Origin: CBDDHT01 sp965227905 | GTDB lineage: Bacteria > Pseudomonadota > Alphaproteobacteria > Rhizobiales > Methyloligellaceae | DNA length: 64,000 nucleotides | Assembly (NCBI GenBank): GCA_965227905.1 | Contig: OZ245780.1 | Location: 2,294,001-2,358,000 of the forward strand | Reading direction: 5' to 3' | The notes under the pieces: model-generated | What the model saw: the letters and a program-made list of their open reading frames with translations, nothing else | Told to the model about the DNA's origin: nothing | Databases searched by the model: none | Shown: piece after piece, positions 1 through 9,430 of the stretch | Numbering within the stretch: the first letter of the stretch is position 1 | Layout: each line of letters starts with the position of its first letter | Program-made: the position numbers and the translations under genes

Positions 1-651
1 TATCTGGAGAGCCTGTATCGCATCGGCATCGATCCGAAAAACCACGACATCAGGTTTGTCGAGGACGATTGGGAAAGTCCGACACTGGGCGCGTGGGGCC
101 TTGGCTGGGAGGTCTGGTGCGACGGCATGGAGGTCTCGCAGTTCACCTATTTTCAGCAGGTCGGCGGATTCGATTGCAATCCGGTTTCCGGAGAGCTGAC
201 ATATGGTCTTGAACGCCTGGCCATGTACTGCCAGGGCGTCGACAATGTCTACGACCTGAACTTCAACGGTGGAGAAGGCGACGCGCGATTGAGCTACGGC
301 GATATCTTCTTGCAGGCGGAACAGGAATATTCGCGGCACAATTTCGAGCATGCCGACACGGAGATGCTGCTTCGTCATTTCCGCGACGCGGAAGCCGAAT
401 GCCAGGCGTTGCTCGCGGCAGGTGAGCCGGATTCTGCCGCGGAAGAGGCGGGGAGCAAGCAGGCCCATCGCATGGCCCTGCCGGCGTATGATCAGTGCAT
501 CAAGGCCAGCCACATTTTCAATCTGCTGGATGCTCGCGGAGTGATCTCCGTCACCGAGCGACAAGCCTATATCCTGCGCGTTCGCGATTTGACCAAGGCA
601 TGCTGTGCGGCCTGGCTGCAGACCGAGGGTGGGGGCGGTGTACAGGAATGA
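1..651 (+). CDS. glyQ: Glycyl-tRNA synthetase alpha subunit, 5' end missing
   Basis: The frame is open from base 1 and ends in a stop at 649-651, so the gene begins left of the window; the visible part is 216 codons of a protein that is usually about 300 residues. GlyQ is the catalytic (aminoacylation) subunit of the bacterial alpha2-beta2 glycyl-tRNA synthetase, a cytoplasmic enzyme that charges tRNA-Gly. Family hallmarks visible are GAWGLGWEVWCDGMEVSQFT, FQQVGG, and the class II active-site stretch ELTYGLERLAMY. The beta subunit follows 162 bp downstream on the same strand, as expected for a glyQS operon. No internal ATG should be taken as the start; the first in-frame ATG (127) lies inside conserved sequence. 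Confidence 0.97.
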   Translation, partial: YLESLYRIGIDPKNHDIRFVEDDWESPTLGAWGLGWEVWCDGMEVSQFTYFQQVGGFDCNPVSGELTYGLERLAMYCQGVDNVYDLNFNGGEGDARLSYGDIFLQAEQEYSRHNFEHADTEMLLRHFRDAEAECQALLAAGEPDSAAEEAGSKQAHRMALPAYDQCIKASHIFNLLDARGVISVTERQAYILRVRDLTKACCAAWLQTEGGGGVQE

Positions 652-813
652 CCTCATCGAACGACGCAACCGGGACAGTTTAGACATGTGTGATCCGATG
701 GGCGGTGTTCGTTCAACAGAAGACATTTGGCGCATTGCTTTGGCTGAAATCTCATATCGGCTCGACGTTGTCGTGCCGGACGACAAGACCCCGAGCTAGG
801 TGAACAGAGACCG

Positions 814-2895
814 ATGGGCGAGCTGCTTCTGGAGTTGTTTTCCGAGGAGATCCCTGCGCGGATGCAGCGTCGGGCCGCAGACGATCTTGGCCGGCTTGTC
901 TGCGAAGGTCTTGAGAAAACGGGCCTTTCTTTCGGCGAGACACAATTATTTGCGACGCCGCGTCGTCTGACGCTCGTTATCGATGGGCTTGCCGATCGCT
1001 CGCCCGATGTGAGCGAGGAGCGAAAAGGACCGCGAGTCGGTGCGCCGGACAAAGCGCTGGAAGGCTTTCTTCGTGCCGCTGGCCTGAATTCCATCGACGA
1101 CGCTGACATTGTCTCCGATGCAAAGAAAGGCGATTACTATCTTGCCCGGATTGAGCGCCCGGGACGAGGTGCAGGTGAGGCCATAGCCGAAATTGTGCCG
1201 GACGTTATCCGGCAGTTCCCCTGGCCCAAGTCTCAACGATGGGGCTCAGGACGCCTCAAGTGGGTCCGCCCTCTGCATACGATTCTGTGTTTGCTCGACG
1301 GCGAAGTCGTGCCGATCGAGATCGACGGTATCACCAGCGGCAACCAGACCCGTGGACATCGGTTCCTTGCACCGGAACCCATTTCGGTGGCCGGATTCGA
1401 CGATTATGTTGCAAAGCTAAAGCAGGGCTTCGTGGAATTGGATTCCCATAAGAGAGAGCGATCTATTCTTGACCAGGCGGCGGAGATCGCCGCTGCAGCG
1501 AATGTTGCCTTTGTCGAGGATCGTGCGCTCGCCGTCGAAAATGCCGGATTGTCCGAGTGGCCGACAGTCTTGATGGGGGCATTCGATGACGCGTTTCTCG
1601 AAGTGCCCGGCGAAGTGCTGACTACCGCGATGAAGAGCCATCAGAAGTGTTTTTCGCTGGCCGATAACGTATCCGGCAAACTCGTCAATCGGTTCCTGCT
1701 CGTGACGAACTTGGTTGCCGAGGACGGCGGCAAGGCGATCATTGCCGGCAATGAGCGGGTTATTCGCGCCCGGCTTTCCGATGCAAAATTCTTTTGGGAT
1801 CAGGATCGCAAGCACCCCCTCGAATCCCGTCTGCCGGAACTCGGCGGCATCATCTTTCATGAAAAACTTGGCTCCCAGGCGGAGCGCGTTGAACGATTAC
1901 GCCAACTCGCTGGCGCAGTCGCACCGATCATCGGCGCCGATCCGGGGCAGGCGGAGCGCGCGGCTACATTGTGCAAGGCCGATCTGGTCACGGATATGGT
2001 CGGAGAATTCCCCGATCTCCAGGGATTGATCGGTCGCTACTATGCGATTGATCAGGGCGAGGATGCTGCCGTCGCTGCCGCTGTGGAAGAGCACTACAAA
2101 CCACAGGGTCCGCAGGACGCGATCCCGTCCGAGGCTATTGCCATTGCGGTCGCGCTTGCAGACAAACTCGACACCTTGCTTGGATTTTGGGCGATCGACG
2201 AAAAGCCGACCGGATCCAAGGATCCCTATGCCTTGCGACGGGCCGCCCTTGGCGTCATTCGTATTCTGCTGGAAAACAAGGTTCGCCTGAGCCTGGCGGG
2301 GCCATTGCAGTCAGGACTTGCCGCTTACCGTGCCCAACGGGGTGCCGACTTCGGTGAAGACTTCGATGTTGCGAGCTTTCACGCCTTCTTTGCCGACCGC
2401 CTTAAGGTCTATCTGCGGGATCGCGGCGCGCGTCACGATCTGATCGACGCGGTTTTTGCAATCGGTGCGCAGGACGATCTGGTCATGCTGGTCAAACGCG
2501 TCGAGGCACTTGGTGCATTCCTCGAGACGGACGACGGTGCCAATTTGCTGGCTGGTGTAAAACGGGCACGCAATATTCTTCGAATCGAGGAGAAAAAGGA
2601 TAAGCGCGCCTACGAAGGCGAGGCGGACGCTTCTCTTTTCGAACAGGATCAGGAGCGTTTCCTCGACGAGGCTATCGCTCAAGCTGTGTCAGCCTCGGCC
2701 AAAGCTGTCGGGTCGGAGGATTTTGCTGCCGCCATGGCAGAGATCGCAAAGCTTCGCGCACCGGTGGACGACTTTTTCGACCATGTCACCGTCAATGCGG
2801 ATGACGAGAAGCTCCGTGAGAACAGATTGCTCTTGTTGAATCGGATTCGAGCGGCGACACGGGAAGTGGCCGAGTTCGCAAAGATCGAGGGATAA
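814..2895 (+). CDS. glyS: Glycyl-tRNA synthetase beta subunit
   Basis: A 693-residue protein of normal GlyS length. It is the partner of GlyQ and contributes tRNA binding. Start: MGELLLELFSEEIPARMQ is the typical N-terminus of the family. Residues about 1-550 match the GlyS core (for example TAMKSHQKCF and LGSQAERVERL, and GSKDPYALRRAALGVIRI), and the C-terminal ~110 residues look like the DALR-type anticodon-binding domain (PVDDFFDHVTVNADD, LRENRLLLLNRI). It lies 162 bp after glyQ; that gap holds no convincing gene. Stop TAA is only 3 bp before the next start, so the VOC gene is probably cotranscribed. Confidence 0.97.
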   Translation: MGELLLELFSEEIPARMQRRAADDLGRLVCEGLEKTGLSFGETQLFATPRRLTLVIDGLADRSPDVSEERKGPRVGAPDKALEGFLRAAGLNSIDDADIVSDAKKGDYYLARIERPGRGAGEAIAEIVPDVIRQFPWPKSQRWGSGRLKWVRPLHTILCLLDGEVVPIEIDGITSGNQTRGHRFLAPEPISVAGFDDYVAKLKQGFVELDSHKRERSILDQAAEIAAAANVAFVEDRALAVENAGLSEWPTVLMGAFDDAFLEVPGEVLTTAMKSHQKCFSLADNVSGKLVNRFLLVTNLVAEDGGKAIIAGNERVIRARLSDAKFFWDQDRKHPLESRLPELGGIIFHEKLGSQAERVERLRQLAGAVAPIIGADPGQAERAATLCKADLVTDMVGEFPDLQGLIGRYYAIDQGEDAAVAAAVEEHYKPQGPQDAIPSEAIAIAVALADKLDTLLGFWAIDEKPTGSKDPYALRRAALGVIRILLENKVRLSLAGPLQSGLAAYRAQRGADFGEDFDVASFHAFFADRLKVYLRDRGARHDLIDAVFAIGAQDDLVMLVKRVEALGAFLETDDGANLLAGVKRARNILRIEEKKDKRAYEGEADASLFEQDQERFLDEAIAQAVSASAKAVGSEDFAAAMAEIAKLRAPVDDFFDHVTVNADDEKLRENRLLLLNRIRAATREVAEFAKIEG

Positions 2896-2898
2896 GCC

Positions 2899-3333
2899 AT
2901 GACGAAACCGGCTCATGTGACCATCGTCACTCTTGGCGTTGAGGATCTGGTTGCCGCGACCGCGTTCTACCAACGCCTTGGTTTCGTGAAATCGGAAAGC
3001 GCCAGCCAGGACACAATCAGTTTCTTCAAAGCCGGGGGTGTTGTCCTATCACTTTATCCACGGGATGCGGTCGCAGAAGATATCGGCATTGAACCGACTG
3101 GCATGAGTCCAGGCTCGGTGACGTTGGCGCAAAATCTCCCGAGCGAAGCGGACGTCGACGACTTCATGGCTCATGCCGTTGGCGTCGGTGCAAAACTGCT
3201 GAAACCCGCGCAGAAGGCCTTCTGGGGTGGGTACAGCGGCTATATTGCCGATCCTGACGGTCATGTCTGGGAAGTCGCATTCAATCCGTTTCTTCCTTTA
3301 CGAGAGGACGGTTCGCCCGTGCTTGCCGACTGA
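2899..3333 (+). CDS. VOC-superfamily (glyoxalase/dioxygenase-like) protein
   Basis: A 144-residue protein starting 3 bp after the glyS stop, so it is very likely translated from the glyQS transcript. The fold is indicated by the N-terminal half (VTLGVEDLVAATAFYQRLGF) and the C-terminal IADPDGHVWEVAFNPF, the usual last strand of a vicinal-oxygen-chelate domain with a Glu metal ligand. One VOC domain is made of two beta-alpha-beta3 modules, which fits the length. The substrate cannot be read from the sequence; family members include glyoxalase I, extradiol dioxygenases and antibiotic-binding proteins. Nothing ties it to tRNA charging beyond position. Confidence 0.85.
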   Translation: MTKPAHVTIVTLGVEDLVAATAFYQRLGFVKSESASQDTISFFKAGGVVLSLYPRDAVAEDIGIEPTGMSPGSVTLAQNLPSEADVDDFMAHAVGVGAKLLKPAQKAFWGGYSGYIADPDGHVWEVAFNPFLPLREDGSPVLAD

Positions 3334-3487
3334 CCAAAGTGTTTTGCGGATGATGCATGGTGGTGATTATCCTCGCTTTACCAGCAACATGCGACCGCGA
3401 GCCTGAACGCAGAAACCTGACCCATTGTGTGCGATGAGGTCAGGCAGTACATAGAGCCCGAACAATTTTCTCAAGGTCTTCATCCCA

Positions 3488-6184
3488 ATGAGTGAAAGCG
3501 CTATGGCTGCAGATCCGGCCACCAAATGGGTATACAAGTTCGGAGCCGGCGTTGCCGATGGCAGCGCGGACTTGCGGGATTTGTTGGGCGGCAAGGGTGC
3601 CAATCTTGCTGAAATGGCAAATCTTGGTCTTCCCGTCCCCCCTGGATTTACGATCACGACCGAAGTCTGCTCGTCCTACTATGACAACGGCAGGCAGTTG
3701 CCGGACGATCTGGGGCAACAGGTTGAGGAAGCCCTCCAATATATCGGTCAGGCAGTCGGCGCGAAGTTCGGTGACGCGGAAAACCCGCTGCTGGTCTCGG
3801 TTCGGTCCGGTGCGCGGGCTTCGATGCCTGGAATGATGGACACGGTTCTCAATCTCGGTCTGAACGACATCACGGTCGACGCCCTGGCGCGTCGCGCCGA
3901 TGACCGGCGTTTCGCCTATGACAGCTATCGCCGTTTCATTCAGATGTATTCCGACGTCGTCCTCGGTGTCGAACATCACTTTTTTGAGGACATTCTGGAG
4001 AGCTACAAGAATCTGGCCGGTTATTCGCTCGATACCGAATTGGATGCTGAAGAGTGGATCGAGGTAATCGGGCAATACAAGGATTGCGTTGAAGCCGAGC
4101 GCGGCGAGCCGTTCCCCCAGGACATTCATGATCAGCTTTGGGGCTCGATCGGGGCCGTATTCGGCTCCTGGCAGAATGCCCGGGCCAATACCTATCGCCG
4201 TCTGCACGCCATTCCGGACGACTGGGGTACGGCGGTCAACGTCCAGGCCATGGTCTTCGGCAACATGGGCGACACGAGCGCAACAGGCGTTGCTTTCACG
4301 CGCAATCCCTCCACTGGCGAGAAAGCGCTCTATGGCGAATTTCTGGTCAATGCCCAAGGTGAGGACGTGGTGGCGGGGATCCGTACGCCGCAAAGCCTGA
4401 CGGAAGCCGCTCGCATCGAAGCTGGCGACGAAAAAATCTCGCTCGAAGCGCTCATGCCGGAGACGTTTGCCGAGTTGAAAGCGATCTACGAGAAGCTGGA
4501 AGCACGATACCGCGACATGCAGGACGTGGAGTTCACGATCCAGGACGGCAAACTCTGGATGCTGCAGACGCGATCAGGCAAGCGCACGGTCAAAGCTGCT
4601 GTCCGGATTGCGGTCGACATGGCCGAAGAAGGTCTGATTAGCAAGGCCGACGCGCTGAAGCGGATCGATCCCGGCCAACTCGATAATCTGCTGCATCCGA
4701 TGCTCGATCCGGATGCAGACAAAGAGATTCTTGCGAGCGGTCTCCCGGCTTCACCCGGTGCGGCAACCGGCGAGATCGTTTTCGATTCCGACGAAGCCGA
4801 AAAACTCGCTGGCCGCGGGCAGAAGGTTATTCTTGTCCGGGTCGAAACAAGCCCGGAAGATATCCACGGCATGCATGCCGCCGAAGGCATCCTGACAACG
4901 CGCGGCGGCATGACGAGCCACGCAGCGGTTGTGGCCCGGGGCATGGGCCGCCCATGTGTGACAGGCGCTGGGTCGATCCGTATCGATTACGATGCGGGAA
5001 CCATGGTTGCTGGCGGCAAGACCCTTTCGAAGGGCGATATTGTCACGATCGACGGGACTTCGGGCCAGGTTTTGCTTGGCACCGTTCCCATGCGTCAGCC
5101 CGAACTGACCGGCGACTTCGCGACCCTCATGGGGTGGGCGGACGAGACGCGCCGTATGGGCGTGCGTGCAAATGCCGATACCCCGCGCGATGCCCGCCAG
5201 GCGCGTGAATTCGGTACCGAAGGTATCGGCCTGTGCCGGACCGAGCATATGTTCTTCGATCATGAGCGCATTCTTGCCGTACGTGAGATGATTTTGTCGG
5301 ATGACGAAAAAGGCCGTCGGTCTGCGCTCGATAAGATCCTCCCCATGCAGCGTGCAGATTTCATCGAGCTGTTTGAGATCATGGGCGATCTCCCGGTCAC
5401 CATTCGCCTGCTCGATCCGCCTCTGCACGAATTCCTTCCGCATGAGGAAGAAGAAATCGTCGAAGTCGCGGAGGCAATGGGAACGAGCCTCAAGCTTCTC
5501 AAAGCCCGGGTCGAGGAACTGAAAGAGTTCAATCCCATGCTCGGGCATCGCGGATGCCGGCTTGCGATCTCGTACCCGGAAATCACGGAGATGCAGGCAC
5601 GAGCCATATTCGAGGCCGCGATCGATGTTGCGTCTCGCACGGGCAAGCCGGTGTTGCCGGAGGTCATGGTGCCTCTCATTGCCGTGCGAGAAGAGTTCGA
5701 ATTGCTGCGTGCGGTCATCGACAAGACGGCTGAAGCTGTGAAATCGGAAAAGGGTGCGGAACTCGACTACCAGGTCGGAACAATGATCGAGTTGCCGCGC
5801 GCGGCCCTGCGTGCCGGGGAAATTGCCGAAACGGCAGAGTTCTTCTCGTTCGGTACGAACGATTTGACCCAGACGGCATTCGGCCTCAGCCGAGACGATT
5901 CAGCGAGCTTTCTGACAGACTATATGACCAAGGGTGTTCTGAACGTCGATCCGTTCGTGACGATCGATCAGGACGGCGTTGGCGAACTGGTCGAGATTGG
6001 TGCAGAACGCGGACGAAAGGTCCGCCCCGACATCAAGATCGGTATTTGCGGGGAACATGGCGGCGATCCGGAGTCCATCGCCTTTTGCGAGCGGCTGAAT
6101 CTCGACTATGTATCCTGTTCGCCGTTCCGGGTACCGGTCGCGCGTTTGGCTGCAGCCCAGGCGGCTCTCGACGACAGCGCATAA
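3488..6184 (+). CDS. ppdK: Pyruvate, phosphate dikinase
   Basis: An 898-residue protein, the usual length for PPDK, which interconverts pyruvate + ATP + phosphate with phosphoenolpyruvate + AMP + pyrophosphate in the cytoplasm. Order of domains: N-terminal ATP-grasp nucleotide-binding domain (GGKGANLAEM, VSVRSGARASMPGMMDTVLN), swivelling phosphohistidine domain with GGMTSHAAVVARGMG (catalytic His about residue 478), and the C-terminal PEP/pyruvate TIM barrel with GICGEHGGDP (catalytic Cys about residue 854). ATG 3488 was chosen; an internal ATG at 3509 is also possible. The 154 bp before it contain no gene, so it probably has its own promoter. Confidence 0.97.
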   Translation: MSESAMAADPATKWVYKFGAGVADGSADLRDLLGGKGANLAEMANLGLPVPPGFTITTEVCSSYYDNGRQLPDDLGQQVEEALQYIGQAVGAKFGDAENPLLVSVRSGARASMPGMMDTVLNLGLNDITVDALARRADDRRFAYDSYRRFIQMYSDVVLGVEHHFFEDILESYKNLAGYSLDTELDAEEWIEVIGQYKDCVEAERGEPFPQDIHDQLWGSIGAVFGSWQNARANTYRRLHAIPDDWGTAVNVQAMVFGNMGDTSATGVAFTRNPSTGEKALYGEFLVNAQGEDVVAGIRTPQSLTEAARIEAGDEKISLEALMPETFAELKAIYEKLEARYRDMQDVEFTIQDGKLWMLQTRSGKRTVKAAVRIAVDMAEEGLISKADALKRIDPGQLDNLLHPMLDPDADKEILASGLPASPGAATGEIVFDSDEAEKLAGRGQKVILVRVETSPEDIHGMHAAEGILTTRGGMTSHAAVVARGMGRPCVTGAGSIRIDYDAGTMVAGGKTLSKGDIVTIDGTSGQVLLGTVPMRQPELTGDFATLMGWADETRRMGVRANADTPRDARQAREFGTEGIGLCRTEHMFFDHERILAVREMILSDDEKGRRSALDKILPMQRADFIELFEIMGDLPVTIRLLDPPLHEFLPHEEEEIVEVAEAMGTSLKLLKARVEELKEFNPMLGHRGCRLAISYPEITEMQARAIFEAAIDVASRTGKPVLPEVMVPLIAVREEFELLRAVIDKTAEAVKSEKGAELDYQVGTMIELPRAALRAGEIAETAEFFSFGTNDLTQTAFGLSRDDSASFLTDYMTKGVLNVDPFVTIDQDGVGELVEIGAERGRKVRPDIKIGICGEHGGDPESIAFCERLNLDYVSCSPFRVPVARLAAAQAALDDSA

Positions 6185-6206
6185 GGCGCTATCGCCGGCT
6201 GGCGCG

Positions 6207-6773
6207 CTAGTATCTGCTGATCCGGCTGATCTTCGAGCCTTCGAGCGTCAGATTGTACATGAGGCCCTTGTTGCCGAACACGAAGCCGATGATCGGTCCG
6301 CGAATGCTGTTCGTGTCGATTGCGCCGCCGGCGCCGACCGTCACCAGCGCGACCGAACCATCCACACCGATCTTCCAGCCATCGGCTGCGCGGAAATTCT
6401 GCAGAGCCCGTTCGGTCATGAACATGAGAATGACGGAACGGGCCTGAGCACCAAGCTGGAAGCCGATGGATGCGGCAACAGTATTGTAGAAGCCAAGCGT
6501 CTTGCCGCGCCGCCTCAGCGCACCTTCGCCATACTCGCCGCCAATTCCAATGCCGGCCTTTACGACCGTCGGGAACACCAGCATTGCGACGGCTTTATCG
6601 GCCAGCGGTCTCGCGCTACCGACCTGACGGAAGAAGCGGCGCAGTGTTTCATCCACATCGGCTTCGATTTCGGCGGCGGAAGCAGCCGCGGCCTGTGGGA
6701 CCTGATGAGGAGCAGCAACACCGGTTGTTAGAACAAAGGCTAAGCCCAATATCGACAGAATACGCGTGATCAT
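6207..6773 (-). CDS. SYLF-domain (YSC84-type lipid-binding) secreted protein
   Basis: About 188 residues from the ATG at 6773, which begins a clear signal peptide (MITRILSILGLAFVLTTGVA, then an Ala-rich cleavage region). An upstream in-frame start at 6800 would put a hydrophilic stretch before the signal and is less likely. The mature part matches the SYLF/DUF500 family: KAVAMLVFPTVVKAGIGIGGEYGEGALR, then GFYNTVAASIGFQLGAQ and a C-terminal IRGPIIGFVFGNKGLMYNLTLEGSKI. Eukaryotic SYLF domains bind phosphoinositides; bacterial members are exported and of unknown role. It converges on ppdK (22 bp apart) and diverges from the SleB-type hydrolase. Confidence 0.85.
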   Translation of the reverse strand: MITRILSILGLAFVLTTGVAAPHQVPQAAAASAAEIEADVDETLRRFFRQVGSARPLADKAVAMLVFPTVVKAGIGIGGEYGEGALRRRGKTLGFYNTVAASIGFQLGAQARSVILMFMTERALQNFRAADGWKIGVDGSVALVTVGAGGAIDTNSIRGPIIGFVFGNKGLMYNLTLEGSKISRISRY

Positions 6774-6965
6774 GGTCTTTTCTCCCCCACACTCAGGCAA
6801 CAGAATTACTGAGTGGATTGTCCCCGGTTTGGCATTTAGGTGGTGTGTCTATGGCAGTTCGCCAAGGGGAAACATAATTTCTCCGCAATTCACTCCAATT
6901 TTCTCCCAAATTCACCTGCACATTCCCTTTCGACACAGACGGGGAATCAGGCACTTCGGTAGGAA

Positions 6966-6980
6966 TTAACCATCTGTTAA
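6966..6980 (+). promoter_or_regulatory. CtrA-type box TTAA-N7-TTAA
   Basis: The sequence reads TTAACCATCTGTTAA, an exact match to the alphaproteobacterial CtrA consensus TTAA-N7-TTAA, including the extended half-site TTAACCAT. It lies in the divergent region between the SYLF gene and the wall-hydrolase gene, 83 bp upstream of the preferred TTG start of the hydrolase. A further TTAACC occurs at 7032-7037. CtrA is the cell-cycle master regulator in this class; binding here is inferred from the motif only. Confidence 0.55.
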
Positions 6981-7062
6981 TACCTCTCCTGCCTAAATGA
7001 CTGACCCTTTGGGGATGCTCCTTAGACGCGGGTTAACCGCGCAGGGAGTTGGAGGGGAAGTC

Positions 7063-8247
7063 TTGCAGCCCGAAAACGGGCGCAATCTTCCTGAGCTAAC
7101 AAACGCACCTAAAAATGGTGCAAACGGGCTACGTATGGGCAATGGAAGATTGCGCCTCTTAGGGGCGCTTGCGACTATTCCGGCCATCGGCGTGGGTTAC
7201 GCGACGGTCGATATGAACAGCCTTTCCATGCAAATTGAGCTGGCTCTATCGGGCGCAAATTCAGCACATGGGCGGCAAACGACCGCGACTGCGGCGCAGA
7301 AGCCTCGGGTTTTGGTGCCCTACGAAGCGCGCCGACTGTTTCTTGCTGAAGGCAAAGGGCCGCGCGCCGACCTCTATCTGGAAGTTCACCGCTCAAGTTA
7401 TACACCGAAAACACCGCGACGCGTGGTCGCAACCCTGACGCCGGTCGACATCGAAGTGTCTGGTCGCAAGTCAGGCAAAGGTAAGAAAGACCATGTTGTT
7501 AATCGCCAGAAAAAGGGCGAGCGACTGAGAGCGCCTGTGACCACGATCGTCAGGCAGGGTCCAAAGACGGTCGAAGTTACGCCTCCGCCGGCACCGTCGA
7601 CCGGTACAGCCGAGCTTCTTCTGGCCTCGGTCAAAAAATCATTCGATCACACTTTCGACGGAACGCACGCGCCTCGTTCGACCGGCCTGCTGGCTAAACC
7701 AAAGACTGCGGCGATTTCGCGCGGTATGATTTTCAAGGGCGAAACGGAAGCAGACTATCAGACGCGTCAACGCCGTTGCCTCGCATCCGCGATTTACTTC
7801 GAAGCGCGCGGCGAGCCGCGCAAAGGGCAGATCGCTGTCGCGCAAGTGGTCATGAACCGGGTTCGCAGCCCTGCATTCCCGGACACCATCTGCGGTGTAG
7901 TCTTCCAAGGCCAGCATCAGCGTAAGGGATGTCAGTTCTCGTTCACCTGTGACGGTATCTCGGATGTTGCGCGAAGCGAAGCGCAATGGCGTGTGTCGAA
8001 TAAACTCGCCAGGCAGGTCCTTAAGGGTGATCTCTGGGTCAAAGAGATCGACAACTCCACGCATTACCATGCGAACTATGTGAGCCCACCCTGGCGTCGG
8101 AAGATGAAGCGCCTCAAGAAGATCGGCCGCCACATCTTCTATCGCGCACCGACTGTTCCGATCCGCGAGAAGACGGACGTGGCCGAAGTGGCAGCATCCA
8201 AAAAGACGGATCTAGTCGTTGCGCAGAACGAGCCTGTCGCCGACTGA
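7063..8247 (+). CDS. Cell-wall hydrolase, SleB (Hydrolase_2) family, membrane-anchored
   Basis: The C-terminal third carries the SleB/CwlJ-type hydrolase domain: RCLASAIYFEARGE (presumed catalytic Glu), AVAQVVMNRV, and GCQFSFTCDG. SleB-type enzymes cleave peptidoglycan; in non-sporulating alphaproteobacteria they are thought to remodel the wall. An N-terminal hydrophobic segment (LLGALATIPAIGVGYATV) suggests a membrane anchor, followed by a long variable basic linker and then the periplasmic enzyme. I chose the TTG at 7063 (394 residues) because GGAGGGG lies 5 bases upstream (7051-7057). The ATG at 6997 has no ribosome-binding site and would sit at or before the likely transcript start if the CtrA box is used. 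ATG 7135 is another option. Confidence 0.85.
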   Translation: MQPENGRNLPELTNAPKNGANGLRMGNGRLRLLGALATIPAIGVGYATVDMNSLSMQIELALSGANSAHGRQTTATAAQKPRVLVPYEARRLFLAEGKGPRADLYLEVHRSSYTPKTPRRVVATLTPVDIEVSGRKSGKGKKDHVVNRQKKGERLRAPVTTIVRQGPKTVEVTPPPAPSTGTAELLLASVKKSFDHTFDGTHAPRSTGLLAKPKTAAISRGMIFKGETEADYQTRQRRCLASAIYFEARGEPRKGQIAVAQVVMNRVRSPAFPDTICGVVFQGQHQRKGCQFSFTCDGISDVARSEAQWRVSNKLARQVLKGDLWVKEIDNSTHYHANYVSPPWRRKMKRLKKIGRHIFYRAPTVPIREKTDVAEVAASKKTDLVVAQNEPVAD

Positions 8248-8368
8248 TATCCGTTCTGTCTGATCTCTCCGGCAGTTTTCAAGCAATCCTCTCTGTGTCG
8301 CTTGGACAGTCGTCGTCGCCTGTTCAAGAGAATAGCTGCATCACGCGATTTGTCGCCTGCATTTCAAT

Positions 8369-9430
8369 CTAGTTTTTGAGGTTGATCATCCTCTCGACCG
8401 CTTGGCGGGCGCGATCGGCTATCGCGGGATCCACCGTGATTTCTTCTCGCAGATAGACCAGGGAATCGAGGATCTTCGGCAGGGTAATGCGCTTCATATA
8501 GGGGCAGAGATTGCAGGGGCGCACGAACGTGACACCAGGCGTTTCGACCGCCACATTGTCGCTCATCGAGCACTCGGTGACCATCAGCACTTTCTTAGGC
8601 TGCTTCGCTTGCACCCAGTCGATCATGCCGCTGGTTGAACCGGTGTAATCGGCCTCTGCAAGGACGTCAGGTGGGCATTCGGGATGGGCTATGATCTTGA
8701 GGCCCGGATCTGTCTCGCGTGCCGTCCGAAGCTCTTCTCCTGTGAAACGCTCATGCACGATGCATCGTCCTTTCCAGGCGATGACCTCAACATCCGTTTG
8801 AGATGCGACATAGTTCGCGAGGAACTCGTCGGGGAGAAAGATGACCTTCGGCGCATCCAATGCCTCGACGACCTGGACGGCATTGGACGAAGTGCAACAG
8901 ATATCGCATTCAGCCTTCACCTCGGCTGATGTGTTGACGTAGGTCACAACAGGAACGCCTGGATAGGCTTCACGTAGAGCGCGCACGTCGGCGCCCGTGA
9001 TCGACGCCGCAAGCGAGCAGCCGGCCTCTTTGTCCGGGATCAAGACGGTCTTGTCGGGATTGAGCAGCTTTGACGTCTCCGCCATGAAGTGAACGCCGCA
9101 CTGAACGATGATATCGGCATCAGAACGTGCAGCTTCCTTGGCGAGTTGCAGCGAGTCTCCGACAATGTCTGCGACGCAGTGAAAGATCTCCGGCGTCATG
9201 TAGTTGTGCGCCAGGACGACGGCATTGCGCTCTTTCTTGAGCGTGTTGATTGCCTTCACATAAGGGGCAAAGGCCGGCCATTCGACAGGTGGTACCACTG
9301 ACGATATGCGATCGTAGGCCGGCGCCATTTCGCGTGCCAATTCAGGTGTGTAAGAAAGATCCGGCATCTTCAAGACGCCATATTTGCGGGCCGCGTCGGA
9401 CGGTTGAGTGTGCGTTTCCATCATGCTCAT
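8369..9430 (-). CDS. nadA: Quinolinate synthase
   Basis: A 353-residue NadA, which condenses iminoaspartate with dihydroxyacetone phosphate to quinolinate, the first committed precursor of NAD. The three cluster-binding cysteines are present in their family contexts: CDICCTSSNA, AHPECPPDVL and RPCNLCPYMKRI. Other hallmarks are VLAHNYMTPEIF and GVHFMAETSKLL. The ATG at 9430 follows CGGAG at suitable spacing. nadB and nadC are not in the window, so nadA is uncoupled from the usual nadABC cluster here. An inverted repeat lies 20 bp upstream of the start, and a NadQ-family gene is at 13634-14647, which suggests repression by NadQ. Confidence 0.97.
   Translation of the reverse strand: MSMMETHTQPSDAARKYGVLKMPDLSYTPELAREMAPAYDRISSVVPPVEWPAFAPYVKAINTLKKERNAVVLAHNYMTPEIFHCVADIVGDSLQLAKEAARSDADIIVQCGVHFMAETSKLLNPDKTVLIPDKEAGCSLAASITGADVRALREAYPGVPVVTYVNTSAEVKAECDICCTSSNAVQVVEALDAPKVIFLPDEFLANYVASQTDVEVIAWKGRCIVHERFTGEELRTARETDPGLKIIAHPECPPDVLAEADYTGSTSGMIDWVQAKQPKKVLMVTECSMSDNVAVETPGVTFVRPCNLCPYMKRITLPKILDSLVYLREEITVDPAIADRARQAVERMINLKN

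Noticed and set aside
605..799. Small plus-strand frame between glyQ and glyS
   Set aside because: Overlaps glyQ, has no ribosome-binding site or family similarity, and reads as spacer.
3440..4393. 317-codon minus-strand frame under ppdK
   Set aside because: Antisense to a conserved PPDK domain; no recognisable domain of its own.
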